Shown one piece after another: positions 1-6,609 of a DNA stretch of 16,166 nucleotides (position 1 is the first letter of the stretch; each line of letters opens with the position of its first letter). Location: the NCBI GenBank assembly GCA_017547995.1, contig JAFYNW010000331.1, forward strand, positions 1 to 16,166. Reading direction: 5' to 3'. The notes under the pieces were generated by a model, which was not told the DNA's origin, ran no database searches, and was given only the letters and a program-made list of their open reading frames with translations. The DNA is from Clostridia bacterium (GTDB lineage Bacteria > Bacillota > Clostridia > Oscillospirales > Butyricicoccaceae). The translations under genes and the position numbers were made by a program.

Positions 1-261
1 AAGCCAAACGGCTATAGAAGCCTTCACGTTATTCTTGAAATTCCTATCTTCCTTTCAAACAAGAAGAAGTATATGAAGGTGGAGGTGCAGTTCAGAACTA
101 TTGCTATGGATTTCTGGGCAAGCCTTGAACACAAGCTCAAGTATAAGAAACAGATAAGCGAAGCGGAAGTTATTGCGGCAGAGCTCAAAAAATGTGCTGA
201 CGATATCAGTGCAATCGATAACGAAATGCAGAGAATCCGCGACAGAATTGAAATAATCTAA
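1..261 (+). CDS. RelA/SpoT-domain (p)ppGpp synthetase, 3' part only
   Basis: The reading frame is open from the first base and ends in TAA at 259-261, so the N-terminal part lies outside the window. The visible 86 residues begin KPNGYRSLHV and contain VEVQFRTIAMDFWASLEHK. This is the C-terminal half of the RelA/SpoT nucleotidyltransferase fold that makes the alarmone (p)ppGpp from ATP and GTP or GDP. The end of the protein is a charged helix that stops soon after the catalytic domain. There is no TGS or ACT domain, which points to a small single-domain synthetase (RelQ/YjbM or RelP/YwaC type) rather than a long bifunctional Rel. It would act in the cytosol in the stringent response. Which subtype it is cannot be decided without the N-terminus. 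A terminator follows four bases after the stop. Confidence 0.9.
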   Translation, partial: KPNGYRSLHVILEIPIFLSNKKKYMKVEVQFRTIAMDFWASLEHKLKYKKQISEAEVIAAELKKCADDISAIDNEMQRIRDRIEII

Positions 262-264
262 AAT

Positions 265-293
265 AAAAGCAGCCTGATTAAAAGGCTGCTTTT
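265..293. terminator. Bidirectional rho-independent terminator
   Basis: AAAAGCAGCC (265-274) pairs perfectly with GGCTGCTTTT (284-293) around a 9-base loop. Read on the plus strand, a T run ends the hairpin. Read on the minus strand, the left flank gives TTTTATTT. It sits between two genes that converge on it, the RelA/SpoT gene (stop at 261) and the LysR gene (stop at 298), so it probably ends both transcripts. Confidence 0.9.
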
Positions 294-297
294 TCGT

Positions 298-1176
298 TTA
301 ATTGTTTTCCTTGAACATTGAAATCACGTGTCTGATTTCGTCTTCGTAAATGATGTTTTTGGTGTATACGAAATTGAATTCATGAGCTACGTTCCAGTTG
401 GAAAGCTTGATAGGGGAGAGTTTTCCTTGTCTGATTTCTTCACCTGCTGCCGCAAGATACATAAAGCTTACGCCTGCATTGTATGAAACCAGCTTTTTGA
501 TAGCATTAAGACTGCCTATTTCAAGAATGCCGTTGAAGCTTTCGGGTGAAAGATTCTTTTCGAAAAGAACGTTTTCAAAGATTGCACGTGTACCCGAGCC
601 CTTTTCACGAAGGATAAGTCTGTTATCCACAAGCTCGTCCACCGAGCAGGATTTTGTCGCATATTGAGAATCAGGAGAACAGATTCCTATGAAAGGCTCG
701 TTGCGGAAAAGCTCATAATCATAGCAGGATTTGTCAAAGAATCCTTCGATAACGGCAAAGGAAATGTCACCGTTTTCGAGCTTTTTCAGCAATATAGACG
801 TATTTTCGACGTACATATTGAAATGAATATCAGGATAGAGCTTCATAATGCGGGAGATGACGTCAGGCATTATGTATTCACCGATAGTCAAAGTAGCACC
901 AAAAGAAATTGTGGTGTTCTTGCTTTTTACAAGCTCATCCTTGATTTTTCTGCAGTCGACTGAAATGCGCTTTGTGTAATCGTAAAGCTTCTGGCCTCTT
1001 TCTGTGAGCAGCAATTCCTTGCCGCTGTATATGAAAAGCTTGCCGCCGTAAAGATTTTCGAGATGCTTTATGTGCTGGGATACAGCCGGCTGAGTAATGT
1101 GAAGATATTCGGCAGTCTTTGTATAGCTTTTGATTTCACAAAGTGCCAGAAAGGTTTCGTGTCTGAAATCTATCAT
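298..1176 (-). CDS. LysR-family transcriptional regulator
   Basis: This 292-residue protein has the usual LysR length. Residues about 1-60 are the winged helix-turn-helix, with the signature SYTKTAEYLHITQPAVSQHIKHLE, followed by a linker helix. Residues about 90-290 are the periplasmic-binding-protein-like effector domain. It should bind DNA as a tetramer and respond to a small ligand I cannot name. The ATG at 1176 lies nine bases after the permease stop codon. That stop is in the same reading frame, so no earlier start is possible. There is no good Shine-Dalgarno sequence before the ATG, so translation probably depends on ribosomes finishing the permease gene. Being last in the permease operon suggests that it controls this operon, perhaps through the inverted repeat at 2485-2498, but that is inference. 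Confidence 0.92.
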   Translation of the reverse strand: MIDFRHETFLALCEIKSYTKTAEYLHITQPAVSQHIKHLENLYGGKLFIYSGKELLLTERGQKLYDYTKRISVDCRKIKDELVKSKNTTISFGATLTIGEYIMPDVISRIMKLYPDIHFNMYVENTSILLKKLENGDISFAVIEGFFDKSCYDYELFRNEPFIGICSPDSQYATKSCSVDELVDNRLILREKGSGTRAIFENVLFEKNLSPESFNGILEIGSLNAIKKLVSYNAGVSFMYLAAAGEEIRQGKLSPIKLSNWNVAHEFNFVYTKNIIYEDEIRHVISMFKENN

Positions 1177-1185
1177 AGTGTGACG

Positions 1186-2439
1186 TTAAGCGAGAATCAT
1201 AAACTTGAGTGCAAAATACCATACAACGAGTGCCACGATAAGTGCAGGGAGATAGATGAGGTAGCACTTGTAAAGGTCCTTCATGCTTGACTTGAAATAT
1301 TCAAGTGTAAGCACCTGACACATATGAATCGGAGATGTGAAGTAAGCAAAGAAACCGACTGCATACATGAGGTAAGCAAAGAGAAGAATCATGTTGTATG
1401 TGGTTGCAACCGGGAGGATGAGTGGGTATACAACTGCGAGAGAAGGCTGGAAGTTGCCCATGGAGAAGGAAAGAATACCAACTGAAACGATAACGATAAT
1501 TTCAACAGGAATACCGCCGTTTACCATGGAAACGATGAATTCGTTGAGCTCGGAAAGACCGCCAACAACAGTCTTGAAGAGGAGAATACCAAGGACGGAA
1601 AGAGTCATCTTTACGTTGATGCCCTTGATGATGAGAACAAGAGGATTTTCCTCCTGCTTATACTGAGCGTCCTTTTTAGCGTCGATAAAGTTGACGATAA
1701 CAGCAACGATAATACCGATTGGAAGGGAAAAATGAATAGGAAGGCCTGTGGACACAGTCATTACGATGCTGACCCAGATTGGAGAAGAATATACGAGGAA
1801 GCCCTTGATATGGCCGAAGTATTCACTTGTGGAAATCTTTTCAGGCTTCTTGTCCTTGATACCGCGAAGAAGGGAGAAATAGCCGAGGACAAACATAACG
1901 ATTGTGATAGGAAACTGGATTTTGATAAAATCAAAAAGCTCAAATCCGCCAAGCTTGGACGCGAGAATGATTGTTGGAGAAAGCGGATAGGAGAAGAAAA
2001 GTCCGTGACGGAAAATCATATTGATGGCTGCTCTTTTTGCATTAGGAAGGTCGAGTTTATCGCCAAGCTTGTCTACAACAGGACAGGACATAAGCGCACC
2101 ACCTGCAACCTGAAGCAAGCCGATGATTGTAGGAGCGAGAAGAATAGTTGCCTTTGCACTTTTGAGAATCTGCTCGAGATGTTCAATCATTCTGTCGAGC
2201 ATACGATATCTCTTCATAAGATAACCCATAATGGAAATGAAGAGAATAGTCATGGTCATGGTGTAGGTAAGAGGGTCCTTTACCATGCTCATAAGAGCAC
2301 CACCGAAATCACCAAGGCCCTTTCCGTTGATGAAAAGCATAACGATGGATGCTATCAGCAAGGCAAGACCAAGTTGAACCTTTTTGTTAACGAGTACGAG
2401 CAGTAACAGAACAACTGCAGCGAGTTTTATTACGATCAT
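1186..2439 (-). CDS. DUF401-family multipass membrane permease
   Basis: This is a 417-residue, very hydrophobic protein with about ten membrane helices and few charged loops. The stretch QVAGGALMSCPVV (residues 109-121) and the following FSYPLSPTIILAS are typical of the DUF401 group, which resembles gluconate/anion permeases; the substrate is unknown. An in-frame ATG 22 codons upstream (2505) exists. I chose the ATG at 2439 because AAAGGAG lies six bases before it (2446-2452) and because the protein then begins directly with the first membrane helix. The gene is first in a two-gene operon with the LysR regulator, so the natural reading is a transporter under ligand-responsive control. Family assignment is from recognition of the sequence pattern. 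Transport itself is inferred. Confidence 0.8.
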   Translation of the reverse strand: MIVIKLAAVVLLLLVLVNKKVQLGLALLIASIVMLFINGKGLGDFGGALMSMVKDPLTYTMTMTILFISIMGYLMKRYRMLDRMIEHLEQILKSAKATILLAPTIIGLLQVAGGALMSCPVVDKLGDKLDLPNAKRAAINMIFRHGLFFSYPLSPTIILASKLGGFELFDFIKIQFPITIVMFVLGYFSLLRGIKDKKPEKISTSEYFGHIKGFLVYSSPIWVSIVMTVSTGLPIHFSLPIGIIVAVIVNFIDAKKDAQYKQEENPLVLIIKGINVKMTLSVLGILLFKTVVGGLSELNEFIVSMVNGGIPVEIIVIVSVGILSFSMGNFQPSLAVVYPLILPVATTYNMILLFAYLMYAVGFFAYFTSPIHMCQVLTLEYFKSSMKDLYKCYLIYLPALIVALVVWYFALKFMILA

Positions 2440-2474
2440 ACAAATCTCCTTTAAGAATATTATAATATTTATCA

Positions 2475-2505
2475 TTTTATCACAATCTGTCTGCAGATAC
2501 AACAA
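2475..2505 (-). promoter_or_regulatory. Possible promoter of the permease-lysR operon
   Basis: On the minus strand, TTGTTG (2500-2505) lies 18 bases before GATAAA (2476-2481). Transcription would start near 2469, giving a leader of about 30 bases with the ribosome binding site well inside it. Both boxes are imperfect, as expected for a regulated promoter. An exact TATAAT closer to the gene (2459-2464) would start transcription within the ribosome binding site and is less likely. Confidence 0.35.
2485..2498. promoter_or_regulatory. Inverted repeat, candidate LysR operator
   Basis: ATCTG, four bases, then CAGAT form a perfect 5+5 inverted repeat in the divergent control region. It falls inside the spacer of the candidate permease promoter and 48 bases upstream of the plus-strand -35 box. 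The only regulator nearby is the LysR protein of the same operon. The repeat does not fit the strict T-N11-A LysR box, so the match is suggestive only. Confidence 0.35.
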
Positions 2506-2545
2506 AAAAATTATTTTTTATTGTATGTTTAGGTGGGGAAAAATG

Positions 2546-2574
2546 TTTACAAAATGATAAGTTTGTTATATAAT
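2546..2574 (+). promoter_or_regulatory. Sigma-A-type promoter of the HutD/GNAT-U32-dut operon
   Basis: TTTACA (2546-2551) is followed after exactly 17 bases by TATAAT (2569-2574). A second TATAAT lies at 2575-2580. The predicted start is near 2581, giving a leader of about 25 bases that contains the AGGGGG ribosome binding site at 2595-2600. This is one of the two best promoters in the window. Confidence 0.8.
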
Positions 2575-2606
2575 TATAATGTAATGCTTTAGCCAGGGGG
2601 TACTAT

Positions 2607-3638
2607 ATGCTTTTACTCAGCAGAAATAATGCATTGCTTTCAAAATGGTCGGGTGGTACAACAGCCCAGCTTATGATTTTTCCTGAAAGCTCTGAATATA
2701 AAGACAGAGATTTTGATTACAGAATTTCTGTGGCCACAATAGATGATGAAACAAGCACGTTTACAAGCTTGCCTGATTATCACAGATACATGGTGGCTCT
2801 TTCTGATAAAATAAATATTACCAATAATGGTCAGCCTGTCCAGCTTAACAGATGCGAACTCTATGAGTTTGAAGGGGCGGACAGCGTTGAAAGCTTTGGC
2901 AAAGCTGTAGACCTTGGAATTATGTGCAGACGTAATAAATGTCATGCAGATATCCGTATTCTTGCATACGAGATGAATGAAACTGTACCGCAGGATGCTG
3001 ACTATGCATACGTTGCTGTTGGCCATGCTGAAGAAGGTCCTGACGGTATAGTAGTAAAATCCCAGAGTGCAGTCGTTGTTTTCATAGATATTATCTACGA
3101 CCTTAAGCTTGTAAAGCCTGACGCAAGCCACAAAGAAATGTGGGAAAAGGCTATGGCTGAGTTTAAGGAAGCGGGGGAAACACCTACTCCAAGCGGAATA
3201 AACTATGGTGTGGACGTGTTTGAGGATTTTCTTAAGGAAAATGAACGCTTTGAAAATATGGCGTTTATAACAAAGAGCGAGGAAACGGGAAATATGATTT
3301 CTCCTTCTACAACAATGTTCCTGACAAATGCTGATGAAAGCAAGCTCTTCGGGGCTGTTTCCTGCAGAAAGTTTCTTACCGAAAAGCTGCGTGAACGAGG
3401 CGGAAACATCGGATACGGCGTTGTCCCATCTGAACGAAGAAGAGGCTATGCCACAAGAATGCTTGGTATGTTCCTTGACGAATGCAGAAAAATCGGTCTT
3501 GCCGCAGTTGTGATTACTTGTGCGGCAGATAACGTACCATCCAAAAAGACAATACTTAACAATGGTGGCATTCTTTATGGTACGGGTGTAGATACAGACG
3601 GTGAGGAATACGAAAGATATTACATCCTCACTCTTTAA
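2607..3638 (+). CDS. Fusion of a HutD/Ves-like cupin domain with a GNAT acetyltransferase
   Basis: This 343-residue protein has two domains. Residues about 1-165 resemble the HutD/Ves cupin family: W14-S-G-G-T-T-A, then FDYRISVATIDDETSTFTSLPDYHR, the conserved core of that family. Residues about 168-343 are a GCN5-related acetyltransferase. It opens with KPDASHKEMWEKAM, has the acetyl-CoA loop ERRRGYA (residues 276-282), and continues with ITCAADNVPSKK and NNGG. HutD proteins are linked to histidine use and other metabolism, but their reaction is unknown. The GNAT half should transfer an acetyl group from acetyl-CoA to an unknown substrate. The ATG at 2607 has AGGGGG six bases upstream and a strong promoter before it. 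It is the first gene of an operon with the U32 gene, 25 bases downstream. No hut pathway gene is visible. The GNAT call is firm; the HutD call is by pattern. Confidence 0.8.
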   Translation: MLLLSRNNALLSKWSGGTTAQLMIFPESSEYKDRDFDYRISVATIDDETSTFTSLPDYHRYMVALSDKINITNNGQPVQLNRCELYEFEGADSVESFGKAVDLGIMCRRNKCHADIRILAYEMNETVPQDADYAYVAVGHAEEGPDGIVVKSQSAVVVFIDIIYDLKLVKPDASHKEMWEKAMAEFKEAGETPTPSGINYGVDVFEDFLKENERFENMAFITKSEETGNMISPSTTMFLTNADESKLFGAVSCRKFLTEKLRERGGNIGYGVVPSERRRGYATRMLGMFLDECRKIGLAAVVITCAADNVPSKKTILNNGGILYGTGVDTDGEEYERYYILTL

Positions 3639-3663
3639 TATAAACTGAAAAAGGAAGTGCAAA

Positions 3664-5763
3664 ATGGCAAAACTCGAACTTATGAGCCCTGCCGGTTCGC
3701 TCGAAAGCGTATATGCAGCGGCACGTGCAGGAGCTGATGCTATATATTTTGGCGGTGGTGACTTCAACGCCAGACGAAATGCAAAAAACTTTACAAATGA
3801 AGAGCTGGAGACAGCAATTAAATATCTCAGAATCAGAGGGAAACACAGCTATATAACTGTAAACACACTGCTTACAGACAGAGAGCTTAAAGAACTTTAT
3901 GGTTTTCTCAAGTTCCTCAACGAAGCAGGTGCAAGTGCAGTTATCGTGCAGGATCTTGCTGTTGCGAAGATGATTCACACAGCATTCCCTGATATGCCTA
4001 TGCATGCATCCACACAGCTTACTGTACATAATCTTGCCGGTGCATTACAGATGAAGGAGCTCGGATTCTCACGAGTTGTTCTTTCACGTGAATTGCCGCT
4101 CAGTGAAATCAAATACATCACAGAAAACTGCGGCATTGAAACGGAAGTTTTCGTCCACGGTGCTTTGTGTATGTGCTATTCCGGACAGTGCTATTTCTCC
4201 GGACTTGTCGGCGGAAGAAGCGGTAACAGAGGCTTATGTGCTCAGCCTTGCAGAATGCAGTATGGTGTGGGCAATGGAAAAACAAAGGCTGTCCTCAGTC
4301 TTAAGGACCTTTGTCTTGCAGAGCAGCTTAACGAGCTTATAAAGGCGGGAGTTGCATGTGCAAAAATTGAAGGACGTATGAAGCGTCCTGAATATACCGC
4401 ATACGTGACAAACGTTTACAGAAAAGCTATTGACAGCGGTAAAATGCCTACAAGGGAAGAGATGGATAAGCTTAAAACTCTTTTCTCACGTGATGGATTT
4501 ACACAGGGCTATTTCAATGATAAAAAGGGCTCTGATATGTTTGGTATGAGAGAAGAAGGCGACCCTAAGAAACTTAAGGCTATCTATAAGGAAGCTCAGG
4601 CATTGTATGCAGGCGAAGAGGATTCGACTATCCCTGTTGACGCATACGTCTATGCTCATTCCGGTGATAAGATAAGAATATCCATGAAAACACACGATGG
4701 ATATGCTTATGAATGTTACGGAATGGTTCCTGAAAAGGCTAACCACAGACCTACAGGCTCTGAAGAAATAGTGAACAGCCTTAAAAAGACAGGCGGTACA
4801 GTTTTCTATATGGCAGACGTAAAGGTCGATATGGAATACGGCCTCAAGATTCCGCTTTCTGCAATAAATGCAATGAGAAGACAGGCTCTTGATGCTCTTA
4901 CTGCTCAGCGCAAGATTCAGCAGTCAAGACGCGAGCTTGAATGGCATCCGGGCTATATGCGTACAAACTCCAAAGAAAAGCCAAAGTACGTTTTCTCGTA
5001 TACAAGAACAGAGCAGATTACAAGAAAAGCTATGATGGCAAGACCAGAATATATTTACATTCCTTTGAGTGAGTGCTATAATAATATTCAGGCCTTTAAG
5101 AAGTTCCGTGAATTGGGACAGAAAATTGCCGTTGTAATGAACAGAATTATGTACGACAGAGAATGGCCTGAAATCAAAAAACAGCTTGAAGCTGTAAAGG
5201 AAGCAGGCATCGACAGTGTTGTATGTACAAACGTCGGTCATCCGTATCTGCTTAAGGATATGGGCTTTGAGCTTCGTGGCGATTTTGGTCTTAACGTATT
5301 CAATTCTCAGACGATGAAGCAGTTCAGAAGTCTTGGCGTTAACTGTCAGACCTTGTCGTTTGAACTCAATTTCGCACAGATAAGAGATATCTCAAAATGC
5401 TGTGAAAGTGAGCTTATCGTATACGGCAGACTTCCGCTTATGATTACAGAAAACTGTGCTATCAAAAACAGAACAGGTCAGTGTTCCTGTAAGGATGGCT
5501 ACGGCGAAATTACAGACAAGACAGGAAGAACGTTCCCTATCCTTCGTGAAGAAGGCTGCAGAAATACAATCTATAACAGCGATATGTTGTTCTGGGGCGA
5601 TAAGAAGGCACAGTATTCCAATATAGGAATCACTTATGCACGTCTTAACTTCACAACTGAAGATGACGTTGAATGTGATAAGGTTATCGGTGCGTATCTC
5701 CATGATGAGCCATATATGCCTGAAAGAATGACAAGAGGTCTTTATCAGAGAGGTGTTGAATAA
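3664..5763 (+). CDS. U32-family protein with DUF3656-type middle region, probable RNA hydroxylase (RlhA-like)
   Basis: This 699-residue protein belongs to the family long called peptidase U32. It starts LMSPAGSLESVYAAARAGADAIYFGG, an (alpha/beta) barrel, and carries the family signature EVFVHGALCMCYSGQC then GNRGLCAQPCR. Cysteines at 169, 176, 192, 196 and 232 (GVACAKIEGR) include candidates for an iron-sulfur cluster, which is known in relatives such as UbiU and the RNA hydroxylases. The long middle insert (about 310-430) fits DUF3656. A second cysteine group near the C-terminus (ENCAIKNRTGQCSC, EEGC) is usual for full-length members. Size and architecture match E. coli RlhA, which makes 5-hydroxycytidine in 23S rRNA, better than the shorter TrhP/YegQ proteins. 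True proteolysis is unlikely. The SD AAGGA is at 3651-3655. Its stop overlaps the dut start. Confidence 0.88.
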   Translation: MAKLELMSPAGSLESVYAAARAGADAIYFGGGDFNARRNAKNFTNEELETAIKYLRIRGKHSYITVNTLLTDRELKELYGFLKFLNEAGASAVIVQDLAVAKMIHTAFPDMPMHASTQLTVHNLAGALQMKELGFSRVVLSRELPLSEIKYITENCGIETEVFVHGALCMCYSGQCYFSGLVGGRSGNRGLCAQPCRMQYGVGNGKTKAVLSLKDLCLAEQLNELIKAGVACAKIEGRMKRPEYTAYVTNVYRKAIDSGKMPTREEMDKLKTLFSRDGFTQGYFNDKKGSDMFGMREEGDPKKLKAIYKEAQALYAGEEDSTIPVDAYVYAHSGDKIRISMKTHDGYAYECYGMVPEKANHRPTGSEEIVNSLKKTGGTVFYMADVKVDMEYGLKIPLSAINAMRRQALDALTAQRKIQQSRRELEWHPGYMRTNSKEKPKYVFSYTRTEQITRKAMMARPEYIYIPLSECYNNIQAFKKFRELGQKIAVVMNRIMYDREWPEIKKQLEAVKEAGIDSVVCTNVGHPYLLKDMGFELRGDFGLNVFNSQTMKQFRSLGVNCQTLSFELNFAQIRDISKCCESELIVYGRLPLMITENCAIKNRTGQCSCKDGYGEITDKTGRTFPILREEGCRNTIYNSDMLFWGDKKAQYSNIGITYARLNFTTEDDVECDKVIGAYLHDEPYMPERMTRGLYQRGVE

Positions 5764-6203
5764 TGAATATACGCCTTATTGAAAGAGACGGAGTAAAGCC
5801 TGACATTCCAAAGTATCAGACTGCAGGTGCAGCGGGCATGGATCTTGCGGCATTTGTAAGCGAATCTGTTACTATCAAAGCAGGTGGAAGAGCAAAAATT
5901 CCAACTGGGATTGCAATTGAGCTTCCGGACGCGGAATGCGCAGGATTTGTAATGGGCAGATCTTCTCTTGGGGCTAAATACGGTGTTTGTCCATCGAATG
6001 GGGTAGGGCTCATCGACAGCGACTATCGCGGAGAGATTTTTGTAACGTTACAGAATAATGGCGACGAAGATTTTGTCGTAAATAATGGTGACAGAATCGC
6101 TCAGCTCGTTATTGTAAATATCAGAAGACCGGAGCTTACAGTAAAAGATGAGCTTTCTGATACAGTCAGAGGCGAAGGCGGCTTCGGCAGCACAAATAAG
6201 TAA
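5763..6203 (+). CDS. dut: Deoxyuridine 5'-triphosphate nucleotidohydrolase (dUTPase)
   Basis: This protein hydrolyses dUTP to dUMP and pyrophosphate, keeping uracil out of DNA and supplying dUMP for dTMP synthesis. At 146 residues it is the usual trimeric dUTPase size. All five motifs are present in order: AGMDLAA (D27), GRSSLG (65-70), GLIDSDYRGEI (82-92, catalytic D87), GDRIAQLV (109-116) and the C-terminal RGEGGFGST (136-144) that closes over the active site. The start codon shares one base with the U32 stop (TAATG at 5761-5765), so the two genes are translationally coupled. It appears to be the last gene of the unit starting at 2607. A weak hairpin begins at its stop codon. Confidence 0.97.
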   Translation: MNIRLIERDGVKPDIPKYQTAGAAGMDLAAFVSESVTIKAGGRAKIPTGIAIELPDAECAGFVMGRSSLGAKYGVCPSNGVGLIDSDYRGEIFVTLQNNGDEDFVVNNGDRIAQLVIVNIRRPELTVKDELSDTVRGEGGFGSTNK

Positions 6204-6226
6204 AAGACACTTTTTAACGTGTTTTT
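6202..6226 (+). terminator. Weak AT-rich hairpin after dut, possible terminator
   Basis: AAAGACAC (6203-6210) can pair with GTGTTTTT (6219-6226) around an 8-base loop, with one G-U pair, ending in five Ts. The stem is weak and overlaps the dut stop codon. It may attenuate rather than stop transcription, which would let some transcripts continue into the gene at 6260. I see no convincing separate promoter for that gene in the remaining 33 bases. Confidence 0.35.
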
Positions 6227-6259
6227 AATAAAATATTATATAAAAAGAGGTATAAGAAA

Positions 6260-6565
6260 ATGAAATTTCATGTTTATGATGTAGTTCGCGGTGGCGAATA
6301 TGACATGACAAGAGAAGAACTCGTTTATCAGGTACAGTATATGGACAGAATGCTTAACTTCTGCTTCGACCACGTACGTAACGACCCTGAAGAATATCTT
6401 TTCTGGGACAAGGAATCCTGGATGATCGAAGACGCTTCCAGAAGACGTTTCATCCGTTACTACGAACTCAAGGGTAAGGTTCTCCGTGATATGACAGGTC
6501 ATAACATCCACGACCTTGCATTCGAATTCCACCCAGAAGAAGCTATCAGAATCGAACTCGCATAG
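6260..6565 (+). CDS. Unrecognised 101-residue acidic soluble protein
   Basis: I do not recognise this protein. It has 101 residues, is rich in charged and aromatic residues (five Trp/Tyr in DPEEYLFWDKESW and RYYELKG), and has no signal peptide, membrane helix or cysteine motif. It is probably a small helical cytosolic protein. AAAGAGG (6244-6250) lies nine bases before the ATG. That it is a real gene is supported by its codon use: all five Ile codons are ATC, six of seven Phe codons TTC, seven of nine Asp codons GAC and all Asn codons AAC. Neighbouring genes such as the one at 2607 prefer AT-ending codons. Such bias usually marks an abundant protein. The M14 peptidase gene follows 44 bases downstream and may be cotranscribed; a functional link is unproven. 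Confidence 0.75.
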   Translation: MKFHVYDVVRGGEYDMTREELVYQVQYMDRMLNFCFDHVRNDPEEYLFWDKESWMIEDASRRRFIRYYELKGKVLRDMTGHNIHDLAFEFHPEEAIRIELA

Positions 6566-6609
6566 TTTTTACTGAAAAATTCTATTTTGAATAATATAAG
6601 GAGGAGAAT

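Noticed and set aside
2459..2464. Exact TATAAT on the minus strand close to the permease gene.
   Set aside because: No acceptable -35 lies at 16-18 bases, and transcription would begin within the ribosome binding site.
2640..3767. A 375-codon open frame on the minus strand across the HutD/GNAT gene and the start of the U32 gene.
   Set aside because: It spans two real genes and their gap, has no start signals, and its product is a Cys/Phe-rich string without domains.
6568..6597. TTTACT and TAATAT with an 18-base spacer, a possible promoter for the M14 peptidase gene.
   Set aside because: The predicted transcription start would fall inside the AAGGAGG ribosome binding site, so it could not serve this gene well. 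AT-rich spacers give such matches by chance.
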